Positions 6,676 through 12,984 of a stretch of DNA of 21,076 nt are shown here, piece by piece. A model generated the notes under the pieces. It was not told the DNA's origin. It did not search any database and was given only the letters and a program-made list of their open reading frames with translations. This stretch comes from a virus. The DNA lies in the IMG/VR virus record IMGVR_UViG_3300047562_003363, positions 1-21,076 of that record; one strand, given 5' to 3'. The translations under genes were made by a program, and so were the position numbers. Every line of letters starts with the position of its first letter. The stretch's first letter is position 1.

Positions 6676-7304
6676 GGTCGTGAAAATATTTGTTGTTCGG
6701 CACCTGACATGATACCAGTCTTTTTTCTTACAATATCTTTTGGCAGATAATTTAGTTTTAGTATATTACCAACGGAATCAATTGTAAATCTGACAAATGT
6801 TTCTTCCTGTGAACGATAGTCAAAAAGTTTTGATCCTTGATAGATTTGAATATAAGGATTTAATTTGATTACTTCTATGCTAACATCAGTTTTAATATCC
6901 TCATCTCCGTTTGAATAATAAAATGCGTTGACAACATATTCTCCAGGAACTATTCCACGAATGTTTACAACTTCACGATTTATATGTACAATTTTTCTAA
7001 CACTATTTTCAAGATATGTGTCATTCCGATGACCAAGATCATCACGATCAAGAAACATGTTTCCTTGTTGTGGAGTAGTAAATCCAACATGTCCTGTTGG
7101 GCCATCTATCCATAAATCAATATCTTTGTTGGCTTTAGCATCCCAACTTAGAATAATCATGAATTCTGCTTTTTGTTCAACACCTTCATTCTTTACAGGA
7201 TCATTGATAAGAATAAAACTGATAATAAAAAGAAAAACAAAGCCAAGAATCAGATTGAACAATAAGTCAATGAATGCAAGATTACTATTGTAGGTTCGTT
7301 TCAT
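6672..7304 (-). CDS. ExbD/TolR/MotB-like membrane protein with extracytoplasmic beta-rich domain
   Basis: I choose the ATG at 7304 (210 residues); a TTG 9 nt upstream is possible. The N-terminus has one membrane helix (about 11-33) that begins with FIDLLFNLILGF. Asp13 there lies where ExbD, TolR and MotB carry the Asp that takes protons through the stator channel. The rest should face the periplasm. It has ILSWD (51-55), DIDLWIDGPTG (61-71), LDRDDLG (85-91) and a GEYVVNAFYY strand (121-130), resembling the beta-sandwich of YfaP/DUF2135-type proteins, not the ExbD periplasmic domain or the peptidoglycan-binding OmpA domain of MotB. It overlaps the ExbB-like gene by 20 nt with no clear ribosome site, so coupled translation is likely. 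Stator function is inference. Confidence 0.85.
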   Translation of the reverse strand: MKRTYNSNLAFIDLLFNLILGFVFLFIISFILINDPVKNEGVEQKAEFMIILSWDAKANKDIDLWIDGPTGHVGFTTPQQGNMFLDRDDLGHRNDTYLENSVRKIVHINREVVNIRGIVPGEYVVNAFYYSNGDEDIKTDVSIEVIKLNPYIQIYQGSKLFDYRSQEETFVRFTIDSVGNILKLNYLPKDIVRKKTGIMSGAEQQIFSRP

Positions 7305-7728
7305 TTTTTGCAATTATGAGTTGGCACTTGATTAGTACACTGGAAATCAATCCTACAAGTGTAGTTAAAAGTGCGGTTCCCATACCTTTTGCCATTAGCA
7401 TCATGCTTTGTTGTAGTTTAGCAGGATCATCAACATTCAATTCTGAGAATGCAGCATATAGCATGAAAATGAATCCAACAACAGTTCCAATCATTCCTAG
7501 ACTAATTACTACTTCTGATGCGAACCATTCTATTTCAAAGTCATGATTATTTTTGTAATATTTGTAACCAATAATGATTGTAGTAAAAAATAGAATGGCA
7601 ATAATTACAAAACTTAGTTTGGTGAAGTCATTTGCATATAAGAAATTTATAAATGAAAAATACCAAGTCACTGCACCCGACAAAATCATCAGAATGAATA
7701 TTAACCACCATTTAAGAAACAGATTCAT
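7285..7728 (-). CDS. MotA/TolQ/ExbB-like proton-channel protein
   Basis: The 147 residues have four predicted membrane helices (about 5-28, 36-57, 72-93, 113-137) with short loops. The last two carry the family signature: LGMIGTVVGFIFML (77-90) and MAKGMGTALLTTLVGLISS (112-130). These resemble the G-x-x-GTV-x-G and G-x-x-x-AL-x-TT-x-GL motifs of TolQ/ExbB/MotA, whose Thr and Gly residues line the proton path. The large cytoplasmic loop of TolQ and ExbB is missing, so this is a minimal form. The start at 7728 has AGGAGA 8 nt upstream and lies 9 nt after uvsY. It overlaps the ExbD-like gene, its expected partner. Together they would form an inner-membrane complex driven by proton flow. What it acts on is unknown. 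Confidence 0.88.
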   Translation of the reverse strand: MNLFLKWWLIFILMILSGAVTWYFSFINFLYANDFTKLSFVIIAILFFTTIIIGYKYYKNNHDFEIEWFASEVVISLGMIGTVVGFIFMLYAAFSELNVDDPAKLQQSMMLMAKGMGTALLTTLVGLISSVLIKCQLIIAKNETNLQ

Positions 7729-7737
7729 TTTATTCTC

Positions 7738-8148
7738 CTAATTTAATCCCTCGCAGAATTTCTTCCAATCAATTGCATTTTTGATTTGGAATCCTCTATT
7801 ATTTAGAGATTTCAAAATGCCTTCTATATATGTTAAAATGTTTTTATAATATTCCATTTTATTTTTTGCTTTACTTAATTCTTCATCTGCATCAAGATAT
7901 ATTGTCATATCTTGTTTTAAAACTTTTGTTAAAAATGGTGTTTCTCCCTTTCCGGAATAATGTTCCCACTTTTTACGATACATTATTTTATATTCCGTTT
8001 CAGATTGTTTAACGAGAAGATTGTAATTAGAATACTGCTTGAGGTATTTGTGTTGAAGTTCTGGTATTTTTAAAGATTCTATATCAAGATTATCTTTATC
8101 AATTTTCATATCCTTTTCTGCAATTTCTTGCAGCTCATCAAATGTCAT
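7738..8148 (-). CDS. uvsY: UvsY, recombination mediator
   Basis: The start is the ATG at 8148, with TAGGAG 8 nt upstream; the in-frame GTG at 8157 overlaps that ribosome site. The resulting 136 residues compare with 137 in T4 UvsY. The protein is mainly helical and matches the T4 layout: an N-terminal MTFDELQEIAEKD segment, the central HYSGKGE (T4 has YYSGRGD as I recall), a DADEEL helix, and the end SLNNRGFQIKNAIDWKKF, parallel to the T4 SRGFAIKHIQDMRAF. UvsY loads the UvsX recombinase on single-stranded DNA covered by gp32. A late-promoter motif at 8176-8183 precedes it. Downstream uvsW is separated from it by the membrane cassette. Confidence 0.9.
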   Translation of the reverse strand: MTFDELQEIAEKDMKIDKDNLDIESLKIPELQHKYLKQYSNYNLLVKQSETEYKIMYRKKWEHYSGKGETPFLTKVLKQDMTIYLDADEELSKAKNKMEYYKNILTYIEGILKSLNNRGFQIKNAIDWKKFCEGLN

Positions 8149-8175
8149 AATATTCACTCCTACATAATGTAAAAT

Positions 8176-8183
8176 TATTTATA
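8176..8183 (-). promoter_or_regulatory. T4-type late promoter before uvsY
   Basis: An exact TATAAATA on the minus strand, 27 nt before the uvsY ATG. It overlaps the stop codon of the gp3-like gene. Confidence 0.7.
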
Positions 8184-8715
8184 CTACCCTTCTTAATTCA
8201 ATATCTGTAAATTTAAATGTAGCTGTTGCGGATAATGAAACCACATCAGTTTGTTGTGTATCATATTCTAATCCTGTTAATGTTGTAGGATAAACATTTT
8301 TATATAAAATTTGTAGAATAGGATTATTTTTATTTGAAAGAATTGTTAGTGTTGCTTCTGAGAACATTGTTTGAGGTTCTTGTTCACTTTCTGTTATCAT
8401 GGAAGCAAATTCTCCTCTTGTATCAGGAAATGCTATTCCACGTACCCAATTATAAATTTCTTCCCAATTCTCTAGAGATTCATTTACCATAAATTTTACG
8501 ATTAAATCATCATAGTCTAGAATATCTGCGCCATTATAAAATGTTTTAAAGGGAGTATTAACTTCAGCTTCACCTGTATGTGAAATTTGAGGAATGTTAG
8601 CTGCAACAACAAAATATTCTACATTAGGAAGTCTTGCGATTTGAAAACGAAATTGTGTTGGAGATGCGTAGTCTATGTTGGAAGGAACACGATTAGCAGA
8701 AATTACATCAACCAT
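8179..8715 (-). CDS. Tail-tube-fold structural protein, probably gp3-like tail completion/sheath stabiliser
   Basis: The 178 residues have the shape of the tail-tube (gp19) superfamily: PTQFRFQIARLPNVEYFV (about 19-36), a polar IPQISHTGE turn, then YDDLIVKFMVNESLENWEEI and NWVRGIAFPDTRGEF, followed by beta strands. In T4-like phages this fold is used by gp19, gp3 and gp54. The length (T4 gp3: 176) and the place between gp23 and uvsY, where marine T4-like phages carry gp3 as I recall, favour gp3, the protein capping the tail tube. A second tube-like paralogue is the alternative. A late promoter at 8759-8766 and an AGGA ribosome site precede the start. Confidence 0.72.
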   Translation of the reverse strand: MVDVISANRVPSNIDYASPTQFRFQIARLPNVEYFVVAANIPQISHTGEAEVNTPFKTFYNGADILDYDDLIVKFMVNESLENWEEIYNWVRGIAFPDTRGEFASMITESEQEPQTMFSEATLTILSNKNNPILQILYKNVYPTTLTGLEYDTQQTDVVSLSATATFKFTDIELRRVV

Positions 8716-8729
8716 TGAAATATCCTATA

Positions 8730-8763
8730 AAATAGAGGTATGCTTTTGAACATACCTCTATTT
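8730..8763 (-). terminator. Hairpin after the gp23 gene, overlapping a late promoter
   Basis: A 13-bp perfect stem (arms 8730-8742 and 8751-8763) with an 8-nt loop lies 16 nt past the gp23 stop. Its 3' side in RNA ends in UAUUUU. Only four G-C pairs are present, so termination may be partial. It would limit run-on from the very highly expressed capsid gene. Confidence 0.65.
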
Positions 8764-8766
8764 ATA
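8759..8766 (-). promoter_or_regulatory. T4-type late promoter before the gp3-like gene
   Basis: An exact TATAAATA on the minus strand, 43 nt before the ATG at 8715. Its downstream half is part of the 5' arm of the hairpin at 8730-8763. Confidence 0.75.
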
Positions 8767-8778
8767 AGAATCGTATGA

Positions 8779-10086
8779 TTACATGATGTTGGTTACTTGA
8801 ACTCTTCTGTAATATACGTTGGCATTAGCAGTCAATGCTCCAGTTCCAGGAGCAGTTGCGCCACCAGCAAAAGGATTAGCAGTCATGCCGTAGCGTGTCT
8901 TAAATCCGATTTTTGGTTGGAAGGTATTGCTATCAACTGCACGAACCATTTGCAATGGAACGTATGGGCAATAGAATACGCCAGCATCAGCAAAAGAAGA
9001 TCCTTTGTAACCAATTACATAGAATTGCTTTGCTGCTTGATTTGCTGCATATGGATCGATGTATACACGATACTTACCGTTCAATACACCAGCAAAGGTG
9101 TTTCCGGTATCATCGTCAGCAAGGTTGTTTGCAAGAGCAGGAGTGTAATCCAACTTACCTGCTTGATTCAATGCACTTGCAACATCGGAAGAACAGATAA
9201 TTACATTACCACGTCCTCTTCTGGTCTTTTGAGCAATAACATTTGCATCACGCTCAATTTGGAACATCAATCCTTTGAACTTCTCAACACTCCATCGTCC
9301 GTTTGAATCAACGTCCAAATCAAAGATACCAGGATTGGCTGTATCAGTTTGAGCACCTTTTTCAGCAACAGTGTAAATTGTTCGAACAACTTCACGGTTG
9401 ATTTCTGTCAAGATTTCTGAAGACAAGATGTTGGCCAATTCGGTCTCAGCATCAAGTCCATGAATTGCTTTCAAGTCTTGAGCCAATTCCATTGAGTATT
9501 CTGCTCTCAATGCTCTTGATTTAGCTTCTACACTGAACTTCTCAATTGAGAATGCCATTTCAGCGAAAGCTGTTCCTGCACCCAAATCTTCTGCAGTAGC
9601 AGTTGACATAGCACCACCAGTGGTATATGTTCCAGGTGAAGCAGTACCACCACTATTAACATCGTTCAATACTGATGGATTTGTTCCTGCATGAGCGGTA
9701 CCAGCAGCATCACCAGAAAATTGTGTATTTGCTTCGTCATAGAATGCTTCAGCACCTGCTTGAGAATCATATCTTGAGCGCATGGCAAAGACCAATCCAG
9801 TTGGTCCAGTCATAGGTTGTACACCAGCAACGTCATATGCAATCAAGTTAGGCATTGCACGTCGAACCAATGAGATCAAAATCGGATCCCAGTTGCTAAC
9901 TCCAGCACCAGTTGAGTTGGTAGGTGCAGCTTCTGACAAGAATCGAGTATCTTCGTTCAATGCTCGTTCTTGGTTTTCCAAAATAACAGCAGTAACTGCT
10001 TTTCGGTATTTGTCTTGAATAGGTGACAAATCTTGATGATTCAAGACTGGTGACCATTTTTCTTGAAGGTGTTCTGATTTGAACAT
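8779..10086 (-). CDS. 23: gp23, major capsid protein precursor
   Basis: The 435 residues form the HK97-fold hexamer subunit of the T4-like head (T4: 521, marine relatives shorter). The N-terminus (FKSEHLQEKWSPVL, then AVILENQE) is the scaffold-like propeptide. The segment FLSEAAPTNS gives an L-x-E site for the gp21 protease, so cleavage after Glu52 is predicted, matching the T4 site after Glu65. Downstream motifs WDPILISLVRRAMPNLIAYD (66-85), VQPMTGPTG and FYCPYVPLQM are typical of gp23. The C-terminus has an Ala/Gly-rich stretch (FAGGATAPGTGALTANANVY). TAGGAG lies 9 nt before the start. I found no TATAAATA directly upstream, so it probably depends on the promoter before gp22 or on one I cannot recognise. 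Confidence 0.96.
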   Translation of the reverse strand: MFKSEHLQEKWSPVLNHQDLSPIQDKYRKAVTAVILENQERALNEDTRFLSEAAPTNSTGAGVSNWDPILISLVRRAMPNLIAYDVAGVQPMTGPTGLVFAMRSRYDSQAGAEAFYDEANTQFSGDAAGTAHAGTNPSVLNDVNSGGTASPGTYTTGGAMSTATAEDLGAGTAFAEMAFSIEKFSVEAKSRALRAEYSMELAQDLKAIHGLDAETELANILSSEILTEINREVVRTIYTVAEKGAQTDTANPGIFDLDVDSNGRWSVEKFKGLMFQIERDANVIAQKTRRGRGNVIICSSDVASALNQAGKLDYTPALANNLADDDTGNTFAGVLNGKYRVYIDPYAANQAAKQFYVIGYKGSSFADAGVFYCPYVPLQMVRAVDSNTFQPKIGFKTRYGMTANPFAGGATAPGTGALTANANVYYRRVQVTNIM

Positions 10087-10112
10087 TTTAAAAACTCCTA
10101 AAGGTTAATTAA

Positions 10113-11225
10113 TTAAAATCTATTTTTTGTGGTTGTAATTGCTTGCAAATACTTTGCCATTGAACCACTGACTTCAACATTTTCAATTGAAGTATCCTGT
10201 GTGTCTACAGATTCAGAGACAACTTTAGTTCTTGGGAAATAGCTTTCTTTCAATGCACTCAATTTAAACTTGAATGATTCCTCATCAATGTATTCTAGTT
10301 CTTCTACCAAAGAACCAAACTTTTCCTTTTCTGTTGCACTCAAATCTTCAGAAACTTCAACAAAAATTGACTCACGGATGTACTGTGACACCTGATTTTT
10401 CAATTCTATATTTCGTTGAATTTCTTCATTCAATTTAGTTTCCAAATTCTCTAGTTGCTGTTCTTGTGACTCAAGGATGTCATACTTCTCATTTGGTACA
10501 TCAATATAATGCTCTTCAAACAATCCTTTCAATCCAGCAATAAAGTCTTCGGCAATTTCACCCTTCAATCCCCGTTCAACTGCTAGTTGATTTTCGGTCA
10601 TCCATTGTTCTACAACATAATTCAAGTATTTGTCAACTTTTTCAACTAATTCATCTTTATAACCATCTACAAACTCGTTAATCTGCTCTTCTTTTTCTTC
10701 TTCCAATCTTTGAATCTCTTCACGCAATTTTGATTTAACTGCTGCTTCAAAGATTACAGAAGCCTTTTCTTTAAATTCTTCAGAAAGATCATGACCTTCA
10801 GTCAATGCATTAACATCTTCTGAAACATCAATAGAAGCAAGACGATCTTCAAAAGATTCTTTTTTCATCTTTTTCTTATCGTACATTTCTTCTTGTTCTT
10901 CTTCATCATCTTCCATGTCCATGGCTTCTTCCATGTCCTCTTCATCTTCTTCTTCGTCTTCCATCTCTTTCATGGATTTCTTTTCTTCCAACTCTTCTGC
11001 GTCTTCCATATCAAATTCTGTTGAAGCAGAAATTGTTTTTGGTTGAGCAGCCTTTTTCATTTTACTGGCTGCAGCTTCAGGCTTTTCACCTAAATCTTCA
11101 GTTTCTCCAGAAACGGATTGCATTTTATCTGGACTCTTAGCAGATTTCTTGGGAGCATTTGCATCGTTCATTTCTTCCAAAATTTCTGCTTCAAGTTGTT
11201 CAATTGTCTTGTCTAGTTCTGACAT
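10113..11225 (-). CDS. 22: gp22, prohead scaffold protein
   Basis: I place the start at 11225 (370 residues), where AAGGAG lies 8 nt upstream; the open frame extends 15 residues further without support. The protein is highly charged and almost wholly helical, as expected for the gp22 core scaffold that shapes the T4-like prohead and is later degraded by gp21. Residues 72-122 are a Glu/Asp/Met/Lys-rich low-complexity tract. The region 150-300 is coiled-coil-like (EIQRLEEEKEEQINEF, EQQLENLETKLNEEI). The end KYLQAITTTKNRF is typical of T4-like scaffolds next to gp23. It is longer than T4 gp22 (269), mainly because of the acidic tract. Confidence 0.9.
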   Translation of the reverse strand: MSELDKTIEQLEAEILEEMNDANAPKKSAKSPDKMQSVSGETEDLGEKPEAAASKMKKAAQPKTISASTEFDMEDAEELEEKKSMKEMEDEEEDEEDMEEAMDMEDDEEEQEEMYDKKKMKKESFEDRLASIDVSEDVNALTEGHDLSEEFKEKASVIFEAAVKSKLREEIQRLEEEKEEQINEFVDGYKDELVEKVDKYLNYVVEQWMTENQLAVERGLKGEIAEDFIAGLKGLFEEHYIDVPNEKYDILESQEQQLENLETKLNEEIQRNIELKNQVSQYIRESIFVEVSEDLSATEKEKFGSLVEELEYIDEESFKFKLSALKESYFPRTKVVSESVDTQDTSIENVEVSGSMAKYLQAITTTKNRF

Positions 11226-11260
11226 TTGGTATACTCCTTGAAAAGTTCTAATATTATATT

Positions 11261-11268
11261 TATTTATC
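11261..11268 (-). promoter_or_regulatory. Late-promoter-like motif before gp22
   Basis: GATAAATA on the minus strand, one mismatch from the T4 late element and 35 nt before the gp22 ATG. An overlapping AATAAATA lies at 11257-11264. It overlaps the end of gp21. Confidence 0.45.
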
Positions 11269-11914
11269 ACATTATTGATTTGAAGAATTTTGCGAATGCA
11301 AGTGCTTGATACTTTGTCTGTTTTGCTCTTGCACCTTTTTCAATATCCTCTTTAATCTCATTCACTGCAACTTCTTTCAACAATCCATTGTCCCAGATCC
11401 ATTCTTTGCCTTCCATAATACCCTCAACAAATGCTTGAGGAGCAGAAGGATCCGCAACAATATCTGCTGCAGTTGCAAGATAAAAATCATCCTTTACATA
11501 ATTGACACCATTTCTTGACTCTAGAGAACCCATGCCTCTAGAAGAAACTCCCAATTTACCACCATCACTAATAAGTGCCTTCGCAATTTCCCCCATAGGT
11601 GTAGAAAGTAATTTTGCTTCACCAATGAAGTTCTTTCCATCTGGTTCTAATCTTGTAATCATGTGTGAAACACGATCAAGATTAACAGTAGGGCCATCTG
11701 GATGTCCAAGTTCACCAAATGCTCGCCCTTGCTTTATGAATTCTTCGTTGTATCTTTTGACTTCTTTTTCTAACACATTGAAAGGATAAACACGACCGTT
11801 GCGATTCTTTTGCTCAGATTGCATGAATATACCACGAATCTTCATATTTTTAGAACCAGATTTATCCTCAATGATATATTCTACATCTTGAATGTGTTCC
11901 GCAATAAGTTTCAT
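11267..11914 (-). CDS. 21: gp21, prohead core protease
   Basis: The 215 residues (T4 gp21: 212) belong to the herpesvirus-type serine proteases of T4-like phages. Hallmarks are the segment KNRNGRVYP (36-44), His71 in GELGHPDG and the serine motif GVSSRG (122-127). The protease assembles inside the prohead, cuts gp23, gp22 and the small core proteins after Leu/Ile-x-Glu, then destroys itself. It lies between small core-protein genes and the scaffold, as in T4. AGGA lies upstream of the start. The DNA 3' end doubles as the leader and probable late promoter of gp22. Confidence 0.95.
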   Translation of the reverse strand: MKLIAEHIQDVEYIIEDKSGSKNMKIRGIFMQSEQKNRNGRVYPFNVLEKEVKRYNEEFIKQGRAFGELGHPDGPTVNLDRVSHMITRLEPDGKNFIGEAKLLSTPMGEIAKALISDGGKLGVSSRGMGSLESRNGVNYVKDDFYLATAADIVADPSAPQAFVEGIMEGKEWIWDNGLLKEVAVNEIKEDIEKGARAKQTKYQALAFAKFFKSIM

Positions 11915-11922
11915 GTTAGTTC

Positions 11923-12171
11923 CTATGCTTCTAGTGTTTCTTTTTCAAAATATTGAACCAATGCTTTTGCTTCAACTTTATGTTTTTTAGCAGTCTTTTC
12001 AATAAACTTATCAAATGTTGCCAGAAAGTCAGATGGATTACTTTCTAAAAATTTAAAAACATCATCAACAGCTTTCTTCATTCTTGGAGATAATGTTTTG
12101 TATCTATCAGAAAGTTTGTGTTCATTTTTTTCTTGTAACTGCGAAAAAAATATTTCAAATGATTTATGCAT
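11923..12171 (-). CDS. Small basic helical protein, possible packaged internal head protein
   Basis: I do not recognise this 82-residue protein by sequence. Its place between the gp67-like gene and gp21 is that of gene 68 in T4, but it is much shorter than gp68 (141). The first 14 residues (MHKSFEIFFSQLQE) end in an L-x-E site. They are laid out like the short capsid-targeting peptides of T4 internal proteins, such as MKTYQEFIAE of IPIII, which gp21 removes. The remaining 68 residues are Lys-rich and helical (SPRMKKAVDDVFKFL, FIEKTAKKHKVEAKALVQYF). An internal head protein packaged with the DNA is therefore a candidate function; an ordinary core protein is the alternative. It starts 2 nt after the gp67-like stop without a clear ribosome site, suggesting coupling. 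Confidence 0.75.
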   Translation of the reverse strand: MHKSFEIFFSQLQEKNEHKLSDRYKTLSPRMKKAVDDVFKFLESNPSDFLATFDKFIEKTAKKHKVEAKALVQYFEKETLEA

Positions 12172-12173
12172 AA

Positions 12174-12983
12174 TTAGCTTTTAGGTGGTTTAATGTGTAT
12201 TTTATACATTTCATTTCCACCAGAGCCAATAGCATTAAAATCCCAAGTATTTCCATCTTTATCTGTATGTTTTATTTTGTCATATGTTTTTCTATTATGT
12301 TCCAAACCATCAATCTTATACTTAACAATACCATCTACAAAATTTATAGCTGGAATACCAAATTTAGTGCTAGGTTTAACCTCTAATGTTATTGTGCCAT
12401 CAGAATTATAAATTGCTAATGTCGAAGATCCACCTTGACCTGCTAAATAATTTTCCATATTTTTTTGCCAATCAGATTCTGGTTTCCCTTTTTTTCTTAT
12501 CTTTTTTGGCCTATATTTTGCTTCTTGAATAGGGTCAAAAGATTCAAAGTATTTCATGCCGTCATCATCAGAAACTGGATTGACTTTTCTTTTTTTCAAT
12601 TCTTTTCCTATAAGAACAGTCAATGGATGTAATTTACCACTACCTGATCCTCCATACCCCATATTATGAAAATACAAATACAATAAAAATTGTGTTGGAG
12701 TTTTAGAAATATTTGCTTTATCATCTTCTATCTTTTCAGCCCAATCATCTGCTTTTTGATGATCTTTATCAGTAAAAGCCTTTGTGATTTTAAAACCTAA
12801 ATCGTCTTTAGCTTCTTGTATATCAGAAGAATTAATAAATGATTTTGCAACTTCTATTCTTTTTGTTTGCAAAGCATCACTAATTCTTGTTGACATTTCA
12901 GAATCAAAGTTGCTTTGAGCTTTGATATTATTTCCTGCATCAATCGCATCAATAAAATCTCTCAAAAAATTATTATCGCTCAT
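12174..12983 (-). CDS. gp67-like prohead core protein with a long C-terminal extension
   Basis: The first 50 or so residues (LRDFIDAIDAGNNIKAQ, MSTRISDALQTKRIEVAKSF) follow the pattern of T4 gp67 (MEGLIEAIKSNDLVAARKLF, then MAARTIDLIKEEKIAIARNF, as I recall it). T4 gp67 is only 80 residues; this protein has 269. Two nearly identical sites, DIQEAK (Glu57) and PIQEAK (Glu154), match the gp21 Ile-x-Glu cleavage rule. The part after Glu154 starts with a very basic stretch (KYRPKKIRKKGKP) and continues as a Gly-rich, beta-strand-like domain (TITLEVKPSTKFGIP, MYKIHIKPPKS). The gene begins 1 nt after the portal stop, with AAGGA in the portal's last codons. The gp67 relation fits its position next to gp20. 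The function of the extension is unknown. Confidence 0.8.
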   Translation of the reverse strand: MSDNNFLRDFIDAIDAGNNIKAQSNFDSEMSTRISDALQTKRIEVAKSFINSSDIQEAKDDLGFKITKAFTDKDHQKADDWAEKIEDDKANISKTPTQFLLYLYFHNMGYGGSGSGKLHPLTVLIGKELKKRKVNPVSDDDGMKYFESFDPIQEAKYRPKKIRKKGKPESDWQKNMENYLAGQGGSSTLAIYNSDGTITLEVKPSTKFGIPAINFVDGIVKYKIDGLEHNRKTYDKIKHTDKDGNTWDFNAIGSGGNEMYKIHIKPPKS

Positions 12984-12984
12984 G

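Noticed and set aside
4725-7728. MotA/MotB-like genes close to a helicase, recalling the Zorya defence system (ZorA, ZorB, ZorD)
   Set aside because: The helicase is clearly UvsW by N-terminal domain, motif set and length. The ExbB-like protein lacks the long ZorA tail, the partner lacks the OmpA-type domain of ZorB, and there is no ZorC. Only the general stator theme is shared.
8797-9306. Plus-strand open frame of 169 codons opposite gp23
   Set aside because: It is the antisense of the well-supported capsid gene, Cys/Ser-rich in the way such shadows are, with no start signal.
10860-10990. Repetitive CTTCTTC-type tract that looks like a simple repeat
   Set aside because: It is the coding sequence of the Glu/Asp/Met/Lys-rich part of gp22; the repetition follows from the Glu and Asp codons.
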